Below, one piece after another: positions 1-5,503 of a stretch of DNA of 6,544 nucleotides (positions are counted from its first letter, which is position 1; every line of letters starts with the position of its first letter). The notes beneath the pieces were generated by a model. It saw only the letters and a program-made list of their open reading frames with translations. It made no database searches and was not told the origin of the DNA. The stretch spans positions 1 through 6,544 of the forward strand of contig CALGOL010000512.1 of NCBI GenBank assembly GCA_937960755.1. The letters run 5' to 3'. This stretch comes from an uncultured Azospirillum sp. Its GTDB lineage: Bacteria; Pseudomonadota; Alphaproteobacteria; Azospirillales; Azospirillaceae. The position numbers and the translations under genes are program-made.

Positions 1-1
1 G

Positions 2-805
2 CCCAGCGGCGAGGTCGCCGAGTCGGCCGCGGCCGACCAGTTGGCCGCGTTCCGTCAGGCGAACGCGCTTTACGTCGGGCCGTCGTTTGAAACCATCTCC
101 GGCGCCGGCCCTAACGGGGCCGTGGTGCATTACCGGGTGTCGCCCGCCACCGACCGCCGGTTGGAGCCGGGCACGCTCTATCTGGTCGACTCGGGCGGCC
201 AGTACCGCGACGGCACCACCGACGTCACCCGCACCATCGCCGTGGGCGAACCGACCGCCGACATGCGGCGCTGCGTCACCCTGGTGCTGCAAGGCCATAT
301 CGCCTTGGCGCGGGCGGTTTTCCCCAACGGCGTCACCGGCTCGCAGCTTGACGCGCTGGCCCGCGCGCCGTTGTGGTCGGCGGGCTTGGACTATGACCAC
401 GGCACCGGCCATGGGGTGGGCAGCTTCCTTTCCGTGCATGAAGGCCCGCAACGCATATCCAAAGCGGCCAACGCCACCGCGCTCAAGCCCGGCATGATTA
501 TTTCCAATGAGCCGGGGTACTACCGGGCCGATTGTTTCGGCGTACGGCTGGAAAACCTGATTGCGGTGCGCGACTTCGACGCAGGAGCCGGGGCGGAACG
601 GCCGATGCTGGCGTTTGAAACCCTGACGCTCGTCCCGTTCGACCGCCGCTTGATCGACGTCGGCATGTTGAGCGCGGCGGAAATCTGCTGGGTTGACGCT
701 TATCACGCGCGGGTCTTCGCCGAAATCGGCCCGGAACTGGACGGCGCCGACCGGCGGTGGCTGGCGGCGGCGACCGCGCCGCTGATGGAAAACGAGCGGC
801 GTTAA
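2..805 (+). CDS. pepP: Xaa-Pro aminopeptidase (M24 family), C-terminal part, cut by left window edge
   Basis: This metallopeptidase removes an N-terminal residue preceding proline from peptides, probably in the cytoplasm. The frame is open to the left edge, so the start and the N-terminal creatinase-like domain lie outside the window; 267 residues are visible. Numbering from the first full codon at base 2, all five dinuclear-metal ligands are present: Asp63 (VDSGGQY), Asp74 (TTDVTRT), His137 (HGTGHGVG), Glu170 (NEPGYY) and Glu184 (RLENL). The substrate-site histidines His43, His133 and His146 (SVHEGP) are also in place. About 60 residues follow the last ligand and match the C-terminal extension of the long aminopeptidase P type, which is usually near 600 residues. 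The TTG at 41 is an internal codon, not a start. The family call is secure. The symbol is less so, because several M24 paralogues share these motifs. Confidence 0.93.
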   Translation, partial: PSGEVAESAAADQLAAFRQANALYVGPSFETISGAGPNGAVVHYRVSPATDRRLEPGTLYLVDSGGQYRDGTTDVTRTIAVGEPTADMRRCVTLVLQGHIALARAVFPNGVTGSQLDALARAPLWSAGLDYDHGTGHGVGSFLSVHEGPQRISKAANATALKPGMIISNEPGYYRADCFGVRLENLIAVRDFDAGAGAERPMLAFETLTLVPFDRRLIDVGMLSAAEICWVDAYHARVFAEIGPELDGADRRWLAAATAPLMENERR

Positions 806-978
806 CCCTTCTTGGGAAATCGCCTGATATATTGTCGTCGCCGTATGCAAAGGGATGACTTTTCGCTTCAATTAAGGCAAGAGTGGTTCTATGTCGAACA
901 TGGCGGCGGCGGTGGAAAGCCCGACCTCGCCGGAAGCGGCGCGAAGCAGGGCAAATCGTTGAGAGCGGAGACGGGTAG
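806..978 (+). other. Intergenic spacer ahead of cheY, probable promoter region
   Basis: This 173-base gap separates the peptidase stop from cheY and is AT-richer than its surroundings over roughly 806-890. TATATT at 828-833 could serve as a -10 box, but no convincing -35 box sits 16-18 bases upstream, and I see no sigma-54 or sigma-28 flagellar promoter. A 23-codon ATG frame runs from 891 to 962, with no strong ribosome site and no recognisable product. Given the spacing, cheY is likely transcribed from its own promoter here, but I cannot locate it. Confidence 0.3.
967..970 (+). promoter_or_regulatory. Ribosome binding site of cheY
   Basis: GGAG, within the context GCGGAGACGG, lies 8 bases before the ATG at 979. 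This supports that start codon, which also yields the expected CheY N-terminus. Confidence 0.7.
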
Positions 979-1344
979 ATGAGAATCCTGGTCGTTGATG
1001 ACTACGCCACCATGCGGCGCATCGTTCGCAATCTGTTGACCCAGATTGGGTACACGGAAATCGACGAAGCGGCGGACGGCGTCGGCGCCCTGCAGAAGCT
1101 GCGCGAAAACAAGTTCGGCCTCATTATTTCCGACTGGAATATGGAGCCGATGACCGGTCTGCAACTGTTGAAGGAAGTGCGCGCCGACGCGAAGCTGGCG
1201 AGCATTCCGTTCATCATGGTCACCGCTGAAAGCAAGACCGAGAACGTCATCGCCGCCAAGCAAGCCGGCGTGAACAACTACATCGTCAAGCCGTTCAACG
1301 CGGAAACGCTGAAGCAGAAAATCGCCTCGGTGATGGGCGGCTGA
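979..1344 (+). CDS. cheY: Chemotaxis response regulator CheY
   Basis: This single-domain receiver is phosphorylated by CheA and, as CheY-P, binds the flagellar switch to change rotation. Its 121 residues form one receiver domain with no output domain. The key residues are visible: acidic pair Asp7-Asp8, phospho-acceptor Asp52 in SDWNM, switch Thr82 in VTAE, Tyr101 in the NNYIVKPF segment, and Lys104. From memory the protein closely resembles enterobacterial CheY, including the TMRRIVRNLL helix after the acidic pair, the Trp after the phospho-Asp, and the KPF loop. This favours a true motor-binding CheY over a generic receiver. The ATG is supported by a good ribosome site. Two CheZ-type phosphatases follow on the same strand, so signal carrier and signal terminators are encoded together. 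The 147-base gap to the next gene leaves it uncertain whether they share a transcript. Confidence 0.95.
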   Translation: MRILVVDDYATMRRIVRNLLTQIGYTEIDEAADGVGALQKLRENKFGLIISDWNMEPMTGLQLLKEVRADAKLASIPFIMVTAESKTENVIAAKQAGVNNYIVKPFNAETLKQKIASVMGG

Positions 1345-1351
1345 CGCCGCC
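1336..1351 (+). other. Stem-loop across the cheY stop codon
   Basis: GGCGGC and GCCGCC form a perfect 6-bp GC stem around a TGAC loop that contains the cheY stop codon. No T-tract follows, so it is a poor intrinsic terminator. It could stabilise the cheY transcript end or be incidental to GC-rich coding sequence. Confidence 0.3.
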
Positions 1352-1477
1352 TTGAACGCTTGACGACGGCGCTGCTAAGTCGCTTGGCGGCGGGGCGATT
1401 GCGTCCTGGCGTTGGCGGCTTTTCGCGCCCGCGTACTGGTTAAGGCCCGGCGATCCGGCCGGCCTGCTTGCTGTTCG

Positions 1478-1487
1478 AAGAGGGGGG
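1478..1487 (+). promoter_or_regulatory. Ribosome binding site that decides the first cheZ start
   Basis: The purine run AAGAGGGGGG lies just ahead of GTG 1492. The alternative TTG at 1468 is in frame but has only GC-rich, pyrimidine-containing sequence before it. A TAA at 1441-1443 closes the frame upstream. Confidence 0.6.
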
Positions 1488-1491
1488 CGCG

Positions 1492-2472
1492 GTGGAGTCG
1501 CTTGTGCAACTCTCCGACGAGGAATTCGACCAGATTGAGGAGGCGATGGCCCGCACCGCGAAGGGCCGCGCTTTTCTTCGGCGGTTCCGGCGTCGCGCCA
1601 TGGGCGCCGCCACTGAAGAAGTCCGCAATATGCTGCAAGAGTTCCGCGCTTCGTGGGCGGAGCATGACCGCGTCATGGGCGCCGTGCAGCATGTCGATGT
1701 GTTGCGGCGCGAACTGATGGAAATGGCGGCGTCGATTGAAACCGCCCGTCGGGAAGTGGCGGCGCTGCGGCCGCCGGACGGCCAGTCGGACAAAATCGTC
1801 ACCGCCACCAGCGAACTTGACGCCATCGTCATTTCCACCGAGCGCGCGTCGTTCGAAATTCTCAACGCCGCGGAAAAGCTGCTGGAGCTGTCGAGTCGGC
1901 TGCGCGCCGGCGGCGCCGACGACCAGGCGTGCAATGAGATCGACAACGAGGTGAACAACATCTTCACCGCGTGCTCGTTCCAAGATTTGACCGGCCAGCG
2001 CACCAGCAAGGTGGTCAACGCCCTGCGCTATATCGAGCAGCGCCTGAACGCCATGATGAACATCTGGGGTTCGGAAGGGCTGAAAGGCTTGCAGGTCGCC
2101 CCGGACATCGAAGATAAGCGCCCGGATTCCCACTTGCTGAACGGCCCGCAGATGGAAGGCTTGGGCGTGTCGCAAGCCGACGTCGACAGCATGTTCGATT
2201 CGCCTGCCGCGGCGGCCCCCCCGCCGCCTCCCCCGCCGGCCCCGGCGGAAAAGCAGAGCCAAGCGGACATCGACAGCATGTTCGATTCGCCGCCGCCAAA
2301 GCCGGCGGCGCCGGCGGAAAAACAAAGCCAAGCCGACATCGACAGCCTGTTCGATTCGCCGCCGCCGAAGCCCGCCAAGCCGGCGACAGCGCCAAAGCCG
2401 GCCAAACCGGCCAAAGAAGAAGAAACTCCGGTCCCGCTGGATCAGTCGGCGATCGACGCGCTGTTCGGTTGA
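1492..2472 (+). CDS. cheZ: CheY-P phosphatase CheZ with a repetitive C-terminal CheY-docking-like tail
   Basis: CheZ dephosphorylates CheY-P and so ends the chemotactic signal; it acts as a dimeric long-helix bundle. With the GTG start the protein has 326 residues, well above the roughly 210-250 usual for the family. Residues 1-60 contain an acidic helix and a TAKGRAFLRRF motif. Residues 60-195 are heptad-rich helices. FQDLTGQ at 163-169 supplies Asp165 and catalytic Gln169, equivalent to Asp143 and Gln147 of E. coli CheZ. After an LLNGP segment comes a low-complexity Pro/Ala/Lys tail with four related peptides: SQADVDSMF (227), SQADIDSMF (256), SQADIDSLF (279) and DQSAIDALFG (317-326, the end). 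These resemble the CheZ C-terminal and FliM N-terminal peptides that bind CheY. A run of seven prolines lies at 243-249. TTG 1468 is an alternative start adding eight residues. The CheZ call is firm; the tail's role is inferred. Confidence 0.88.
   Translation: MESLVQLSDEEFDQIEEAMARTAKGRAFLRRFRRRAMGAATEEVRNMLQEFRASWAEHDRVMGAVQHVDVLRRELMEMAASIETARREVAALRPPDGQSDKIVTATSELDAIVISTERASFEILNAAEKLLELSSRLRAGGADDQACNEIDNEVNNIFTACSFQDLTGQRTSKVVNALRYIEQRLNAMMNIWGSEGLKGLQVAPDIEDKRPDSHLLNGPQMEGLGVSQADVDSMFDSPAAAAPPPPPPPAPAEKQSQADIDSMFDSPPPKPAAPAEKQSQADIDSLFDSPPPKPAKPATAPKPAKPAKEEETPVPLDQSAIDALFG
2170..2469 (+). repeat. Four-copy SQADIDxxF peptide repeat in the cheZ tail, including a 69-base tandem unit
   Basis: The copies start at 2170, 2257, 2326 and 2440. 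Copies two and three are 69 bases apart and share the flanking AEKQ and DSPPPKPA segments, so a 23-residue unit appears to have been duplicated in tandem. They differ mostly at synonymous positions, such as AAGCAG versus AAACAA and GCGGAC versus GCCGAC, which suggests selection on the peptide. Copies one and four are more diverged. The linkers are Pro/Ala/Lys-rich and probably disordered. Confidence 0.85.
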
Positions 2473-2598
2473 TCGCCGGCGATAAAGAGCGGGAAGCAGA
2501 AGCGGAATTTTGATATTATCACAGCGCGCATTTGACGCGCATTCAGGATAAATCGCCGCCTGCGCGCGGCGGGCGACACGGGGCGAAGGGCGGGCGTG
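2473..2598 (+). other. Spacer between the two cheZ genes with two stem-loops
   Basis: The 126-base gap holds two inverted repeats. GCGCG/CGCGC at 2524-2528 and 2536-2540 has a 7-base loop. CGCCGC/GCGGCG at 2554-2559 and 2566-2571 has a 6-base loop. Neither is followed by a T-tract. An AT-rich patch includes TATTAT at 2514-2519, with no matching -35 box. The second stem ends 14 bases before the ribosome site of the next gene, so an effect on its translation is possible but unproven. Confidence 0.3.
2586..2590 (+). promoter_or_regulatory. Ribosome binding site of the second cheZ
   Basis: AAGGG lies 8 bases before ATG 2599 and 5 bases before the adjacent in-frame GTG 2596. The spacing and codon preference favour the ATG. 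Confidence 0.55.
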
Positions 2599-3339
2599 AT
2601 GAAGCATACCAACAGACCGTTTACCGCCGAATTGCAGCGCGCCAAGCGCAATGCGCCGCCGGGAAGCGAAGCCGCCGAGCTTAACGGCCGCCGCCCGACC
2701 GCAGCGGTCGCCCTGCCCGAAGGGGCGTCGGTTGTGGTGGACAATAGCGACGTCCTGCGCGCCATCGCCGACCTGGGGTCGAAGTTTGATCGTTATCTGG
2801 CGATGGACGCTTCGCAGATCGATCAGATCCAGACTGAAATCGCCGATATTTCCGGCCGAATTAAGGCGACTAAGGTTGAGATGGCCGCGTTGCGCCATCC
2901 GCTGGCCGGCGACGACAAGTTTCTGCAAGCCTCGCAAGAACTGTCGGCGGTGGTGTCGGCCACCGAAGGCGCCACCAACGCCATCATGGCTTGCGCCGAA
3001 GAATTGGAAGAAATCATTCAAGAACTGAAATCGTCGATGCCGGAGGGCTACCAAGCCGACCGCGTCAACGACATGGTTGAGGTCATCGTCCGCATTTATG
3101 AAGCCTGCAACTTCCAGGATCTGACCGGCCAGCGCATCACCAAGGTGGTGCGGGCGCTGACCTTCATTGAAGAGCGGGTCGACGCCATGATGGGCCTGTG
3201 GAACCGTCGCGAATTCGAAGCGATGCCGCTGCCGCCCTCGGTCACCAAGAAAGACGAACACCTCGACTTGCACGGCCCGGCGGAAAGCGGCGTAGACGGC
3301 AACGTCAGCCAAGCCGACATCGACGCCCTGTTCGGCTGA
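2599..3339 (+). CDS. cheZ: Second CheZ-type CheY-P phosphatase
   Basis: This 246-residue protein is of normal CheZ length and is paralogous to the preceding gene. Residues 1-50 are polar and probably disordered. Residues 50-145 form helices, beginning with a GSKFDRYLAMD segment. FQDLTGQ at 172-178 provides Asp174 and catalytic Gln178, followed by a helix rich in KVVRALTFIEERVDAMM-type residues that matches the first CheZ almost position for position. A short linker with an LHGP segment leads to SQADIDALFG at 237-246, a single copy of the peptide found four times in the neighbour. The N-termini of the two proteins do not align by eye, and this one lacks the TA-x-GR-x-FL motif. The conserved catalytic residues argue for an active enzyme rather than a decayed copy. 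Possible roles include a different receptor-array partner or heterodimer formation, both inferred. Confidence 0.88.
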   Translation: MKHTNRPFTAELQRAKRNAPPGSEAAELNGRRPTAAVALPEGASVVVDNSDVLRAIADLGSKFDRYLAMDASQIDQIQTEIADISGRIKATKVEMAALRHPLAGDDKFLQASQELSAVVSATEGATNAIMACAEELEEIIQELKSSMPEGYQADRVNDMVEVIVRIYEACNFQDLTGQRITKVVRALTFIEERVDAMMGLWNRREFEAMPLPPSVTKKDEHLDLHGPAESGVDGNVSQADIDALFG

Positions 3340-3364
3340 CCTGTTCGACTGACGAGCGCATCCC

Positions 3365-3370
3365 TATATG
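3365..3370 (+). promoter_or_regulatory. Candidate -10 element ahead of the 138-residue gene
   Basis: TATATG lies 33 bases before the ATG at 3403 in the short gap after the second cheZ. TTCGAC at 3344-3349 is a possible but poorly spaced (15-base) -35 box. It would give the small gene its own promoter rather than read-through from cheZ. Confidence 0.25.
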
Positions 3371-3402
3371 CTGGGAAGCGACAACTTCATCGGACCTGCG
3401 TC

Positions 3403-3819
3403 ATGACCGACAAAACTGGAATGGAGGCCGCCCCGCTGGCTGGCGGCCCCGAAGCGGCGGTTCCGCCGCCCCCCACCGTGGGGCAAAGCATCGAACAGGG
3501 CATCAACAAGTTGGGGCAAGCGGCGCAAGACGCGGCGCGCGACTTGGGCTCGGCGGCGGGCAAGGCCGCTGATGAAGCGGCGGCGAAACTCCAACCAATG
3601 GCGGATTCAGCGGCGAAATCGCTGGATTCGACGAGCCGAGATCTGGAAGTCGCCGCGACCACCGTCAAGCAGGGCTGCGGTGAAACCGCCTCGTTGATTT
3701 GGGACGCCGTCGCCGGCGGCAATTTCGGTCAAGCGAGCGAAATCTTTAAGGCGAATGTCGGGGTGTGCTCCGATTCCTTCGGCGCATCGCTGATGGCGCT
3801 GTTTCCGTGGGTCAATTAG
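3403..3819 (+). CDS. Unrecognised 138-residue alanine-rich helical protein
   Basis: I do not recognise this family. The sequence shows an acidic/Pro-rich start (PPPPT at 21-25) and then a long Ala/Asp/Lys/Ser stretch from about 28 to 90 with small residues spaced as in amphipathic helices, resembling phasin-, apolipoprotein- or LEA-like low-complexity helices. A distinct C-terminal segment follows (about 91-138) with Cys92, Cys122, aromatic residues and a hydrophobic SLMALFPWVN end. There is no signal peptide or clear membrane span. The start at 3403 has only a weak GGA ribosome site at 3392-3394; ATG 3421 is an alternative. Codon use matches the neighbours. The Nudix gene begins 4 bases after its stop, so the two are probably cotranscribed. 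A lipid- or granule-surface role is conceivable from composition alone, but it is not supported by context. Confidence 0.65.
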   Translation: MTDKTGMEAAPLAGGPEAAVPPPPTVGQSIEQGINKLGQAAQDAARDLGSAAGKAADEAAAKLQPMADSAAKSLDSTSRDLEVAATTVKQGCGETASLIWDAVAGGNFGQASEIFKANVGVCSDSFGASLMALFPWVN

Positions 3820-3823
3820 CGCC

Positions 3824-4291
3824 ATGAACGACGGCCGGCGCGACTATCCCGACCGGCCCTGGGTCGGCGTCGGCGTCGTCATCTGGCGCGGCGGTGAAGT
3901 GTTGCTGGCGCGCCGCGGCAGACCGCCCCGGCAGGGGGAGTGGAGCATTCCCGGCGGCGCCCAGCAGGTCGGCGAAACCGTAGCCCAAGCGGCGGCGCGC
4001 GAAGCCTTGGAGGAAACCGGACTGGTGGTGCGGCCTGCCGAATTGGTGGCGGTGGAGGACGCCGTCACCCGCGATGCGGAAGGGGCCGTGCAATATCACT
4101 ACGTCATCGTCGAACTGGCGGCCAACTGGATATCCGGCGAAGCGCAAGCCGACGACGACGCCACCGAGGTGCGCTGGGCCGACCCTATTGAGGCCTGCCG
4201 CCTGCTGGCCGCGAACCCGGCGGCCGTGCGGGTGTTGCGCAAGGCGGCGGCCTTGCGCGGCTTTGGCGACGGCTTTACGAGTCTTGAATAA
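3824..4291 (+). CDS. Nudix hydrolase
   Basis: Nudix enzymes hydrolyse nucleoside diphosphates linked to another moiety, using divalent metal. The full Nudix box is present at residues 45-67: Gly45, five residues, Glu51, seven residues, Arg59-Glu60, Ala61-Leu62, Glu63-Glu64, Thr65, Gly66, Leu67. Glu60, Glu63 and Glu64 are the expected metal-binding residues. The 155-residue length and the fold order (VGVGVVIWRGGEVLLARR strand pair, WSIPGGA before the box, then a YHYVIVEL strand) fit a complete single-domain enzyme. The substrate cannot be read from sequence; an ADP-ribose pyrophosphatase-like or general housecleaning role is possible. No clear ribosome site precedes the ATG, which lies 4 bases after the previous stop, so translational coupling is likely. 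The last 17 bases overlap the convergent receptor gene. Confidence 0.92.
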   Translation: MNDGRRDYPDRPWVGVGVVIWRGGEVLLARRGRPPRQGEWSIPGGAQQVGETVAQAAAREALEETGLVVRPAELVAVEDAVTRDAEGAVQYHYVIVELAANWISGEAQADDDATEVRWADPIEACRLLAANPAAVRVLRKAAALRGFGDGFTSLE

Positions 4292-5303
4292 TCACGCCGT
4301 ACCAGCCCTGCCCTTCATAGGTTTCGTAACCGGGGGTGAGGGCGAAAGCGACCAAGCGGCCGTTCATTTCGTGATAATGCCCCATCGACGCGCCGTTGGT
4401 GCGCAAGCTGAGCTTTTCCGTCAACGCGCCGCGGCCGTCCGACGACGCCAGCACCCGATGGTTCCTATCCACCAGCAGACAGCGGGAGCGGGCCTTGTCG
4501 GCGTCTTCCAGCCGAACGCCTTTGACCACCGCCGCCGCTTGCGGCTCCCAGTCGAAGAAAATGCCCAGCACCCCGGTCACAGCCCCTTCGGCGGCGCCGT
4601 CCTCACGGATGGCGGTGGCGTAAATCGCCGCCGGCCTGTCATCCAGAGCCCGGACTCGCGTCACGTCGCCGACGATGAAATCACCGCCGTTGCGGGTCGC
4701 CAGCGCGTCGCGGAACCAGGTTTGATCCGCCACCCGCGATCCCACCGCATCACGGTAGCGGTCGGGCCGGCCGTTGGCGATCACCGTGCCGTCCTGGGCG
4801 ACGATCCACAGGTCGAGATAGACCGTGTATGATTCCAGAATGACCCCAAGGCGGCTTGAAGCGTGCGCCGCCGCAGTCTCTGACGGATGTTGCGCGCACT
4901 GCACCACCGCGGCGTCCGTCGCCCACCAGCGCACATCGCAGCTGCGCTCATAAAGGTTGCGGTCGATAATCTCCACCATGTTCAACGACAAATCGGCCAG
5001 CCGCTTACCCTGCATGTCCTGCACCAAAGTGCGGCCGGTGGACGTCAGGTGATCGACCGAACGGGTGATTTCGGTGCGCAAGTCGTTGGTGATGACGTTG
5101 ACTTGTTTTGAAATATCCGACACTTCATTGGCGACGACCGCAAAGCCGCGCCCCGCCTCGCCCGCCCGCGCCGCTTCGATCAGCGCATTCATCGCCAGCA
5201 TTTTCGTGCGACGGGTGATGTCTTCGATCAACGATACTTTTTTCGACGCGACGTCGAGAACTTCGCGGGACAGATCGAAAAGTTGATTTCCAGCCATGCT
5301 CAT
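4275..5303 (-). CDS. Soluble chemoreceptor-like protein: minimal MCP signalling tip followed by a Cache-like sensor domain
   Basis: Methyl-accepting chemotaxis proteins control CheA through a coiled-coil hairpin tip. Here the tip is N-terminal: residues 34-61, KMLAMNALIEAARAGEAGRG onward to VVANEV, match the hallmark MCP motif, within about 90 residues of helix instead of the usual 250-300. Residues 100-140 link to a sensory part beginning near CDVRWWATD (122-130). Next come YLDLWIV with a GTVIANGRPD strand-turn, a DQTWFRDA helix (193-200), AIYATAIRE and GVLGIFFDWEP. A second lobe (LLVDRNHRVLASSDGRG to the end) makes a double-Cache-like fold plausible. No hydrophobic membrane span or signal peptide is visible, so the protein is probably cytoplasmic. 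ATG 5303 is chosen because a strong GGAGGGG ribosome site precedes it; an upstream in-frame TTG at 5363 would give 362 residues. The MCP tip is certain; the Cache assignment is by pattern. Confidence 0.82.
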   Translation of the reverse strand: MSMAGNQLFDLSREVLDVASKKVSLIEDITRRTKMLAMNALIEAARAGEAGRGFAVVANEVSDISKQVNVITNDLRTEITRSVDHLTSTGRTLVQDMQGKRLADLSLNMVEIIDRNLYERSCDVRWWATDAAVVQCAQHPSETAAAHASSRLGVILESYTVYLDLWIVAQDGTVIANGRPDRYRDAVGSRVADQTWFRDALATRNGGDFIVGDVTRVRALDDRPAAIYATAIREDGAAEGAVTGVLGIFFDWEPQAAAVVKGVRLEDADKARSRCLLVDRNHRVLASSDGRGALTEKLSLRTNGASMGHYHEMNGRLVAFALTPGYETYEGQGWYGVIIQDS

Positions 5304-5309
5304 GTGCAG

Positions 5310-5316
5310 CCCCTCC
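5310..5316 (-). promoter_or_regulatory. Ribosome binding site of the receptor-like gene
   Basis: On the minus strand GGAGGGG is followed by six bases and then ATG 5303. It fixes the start well downstream of the in-frame TTG at 5363, which lacks such a site. Confidence 0.75.
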
Positions 5317-5450
5317 AGCAGCAATCTTGCACATAGCTTTTTCTGGTATTGCTTGCGGCGCAATCATTATTTTGCAAACGCGAAGTTATTGCTGCAATGC
5401 GTCATTCTTAGGAAGGATTGATGACGCCACCTTGAAAGGCATACGGTCCT

Positions 5451-5460
5451 TTGGCGCCAA
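5451..5460. promoter_or_regulatory. Perfect 10-bp palindrome TTGGCGCCAA
   Basis: The sequence equals its own reverse complement and sits in non-coding DNA about 150 bases upstream of the receptor-like start. It could be a regulator half-site pair or part of an RNA fold; AAAGG/CCTTT at 5435-5439 and 5448-5452 overlaps its edge. Short GC palindromes also arise by chance. Confidence 0.25.
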
Positions 5461-5474
5461 GTTCTAAACCGTGT

Positions 5475-5502
5475 TTTCGGCTCTTTCGACGAAAGACCGA
5501 AA
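5475..5502. other. Strong hairpin, 12 bp with a single bulge
   Basis: TTTCGG-C-TCTTTC pairs with GAAAGACCGAAA around a GAC loop, with one unpaired C at 5481. It is the most stable-looking inverted repeat in the non-coding DNA here. On the minus strand it lies about 64 bases after the FG-GAP stop and could mark the transcript end, although no T-tract follows on that strand. Confidence 0.5.
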
Positions 5503-5503
5503 T

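Noticed and set aside
891..962. 23-codon ATG frame just before cheY, possibly a leader peptide
   Set aside because: There is only a weak purine stretch upstream, the composition is Ala/Ser/Arg-rich as expected from random GC-rich DNA, and no regulatory codon run or attenuator is visible. I would need conservation data to call it.
1412..1717. Plus-strand frame ahead of and overlapping the first cheZ, considered as a frameshifted N-terminal extension
   Set aside because: The translation is Arg/Pro-rich with no CheZ similarity. The chosen GTG start already has a good ribosome site and begins near the first conserved helix.
2170..2469. CRISPR-like or minisatellite interpretation of the repeated units
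   Set aside because: The repeats are in frame, vary at synonymous sites and encode a conserved peptide, so they are protein repeats; there are no spacer-like unique segments of constant length.
1375..3312. 645-codon open frame on the minus strand across both cheZ genes
   Set aside because: Its translation is Arg/His-rich low-complexity sequence with no family motif, and it lies antisense to two genes with clear catalytic motifs. Long antisense frames are common in high-GC DNA.
4074..4832. 252-codon plus-strand frame over the Nudix end and the receptor-like gene
   Set aside because: It is a shadow frame: the real genes carry an intact Nudix box and an MCP tip in other frames, and this translation has no recognisable domain.
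5304..5363. N-terminal extension of the receptor-like protein from TTG 5363
   Set aside because: The strong GGAGGGG site points to ATG 5303. The extra 20 residues are basic and have no signal peptide or membrane segment.
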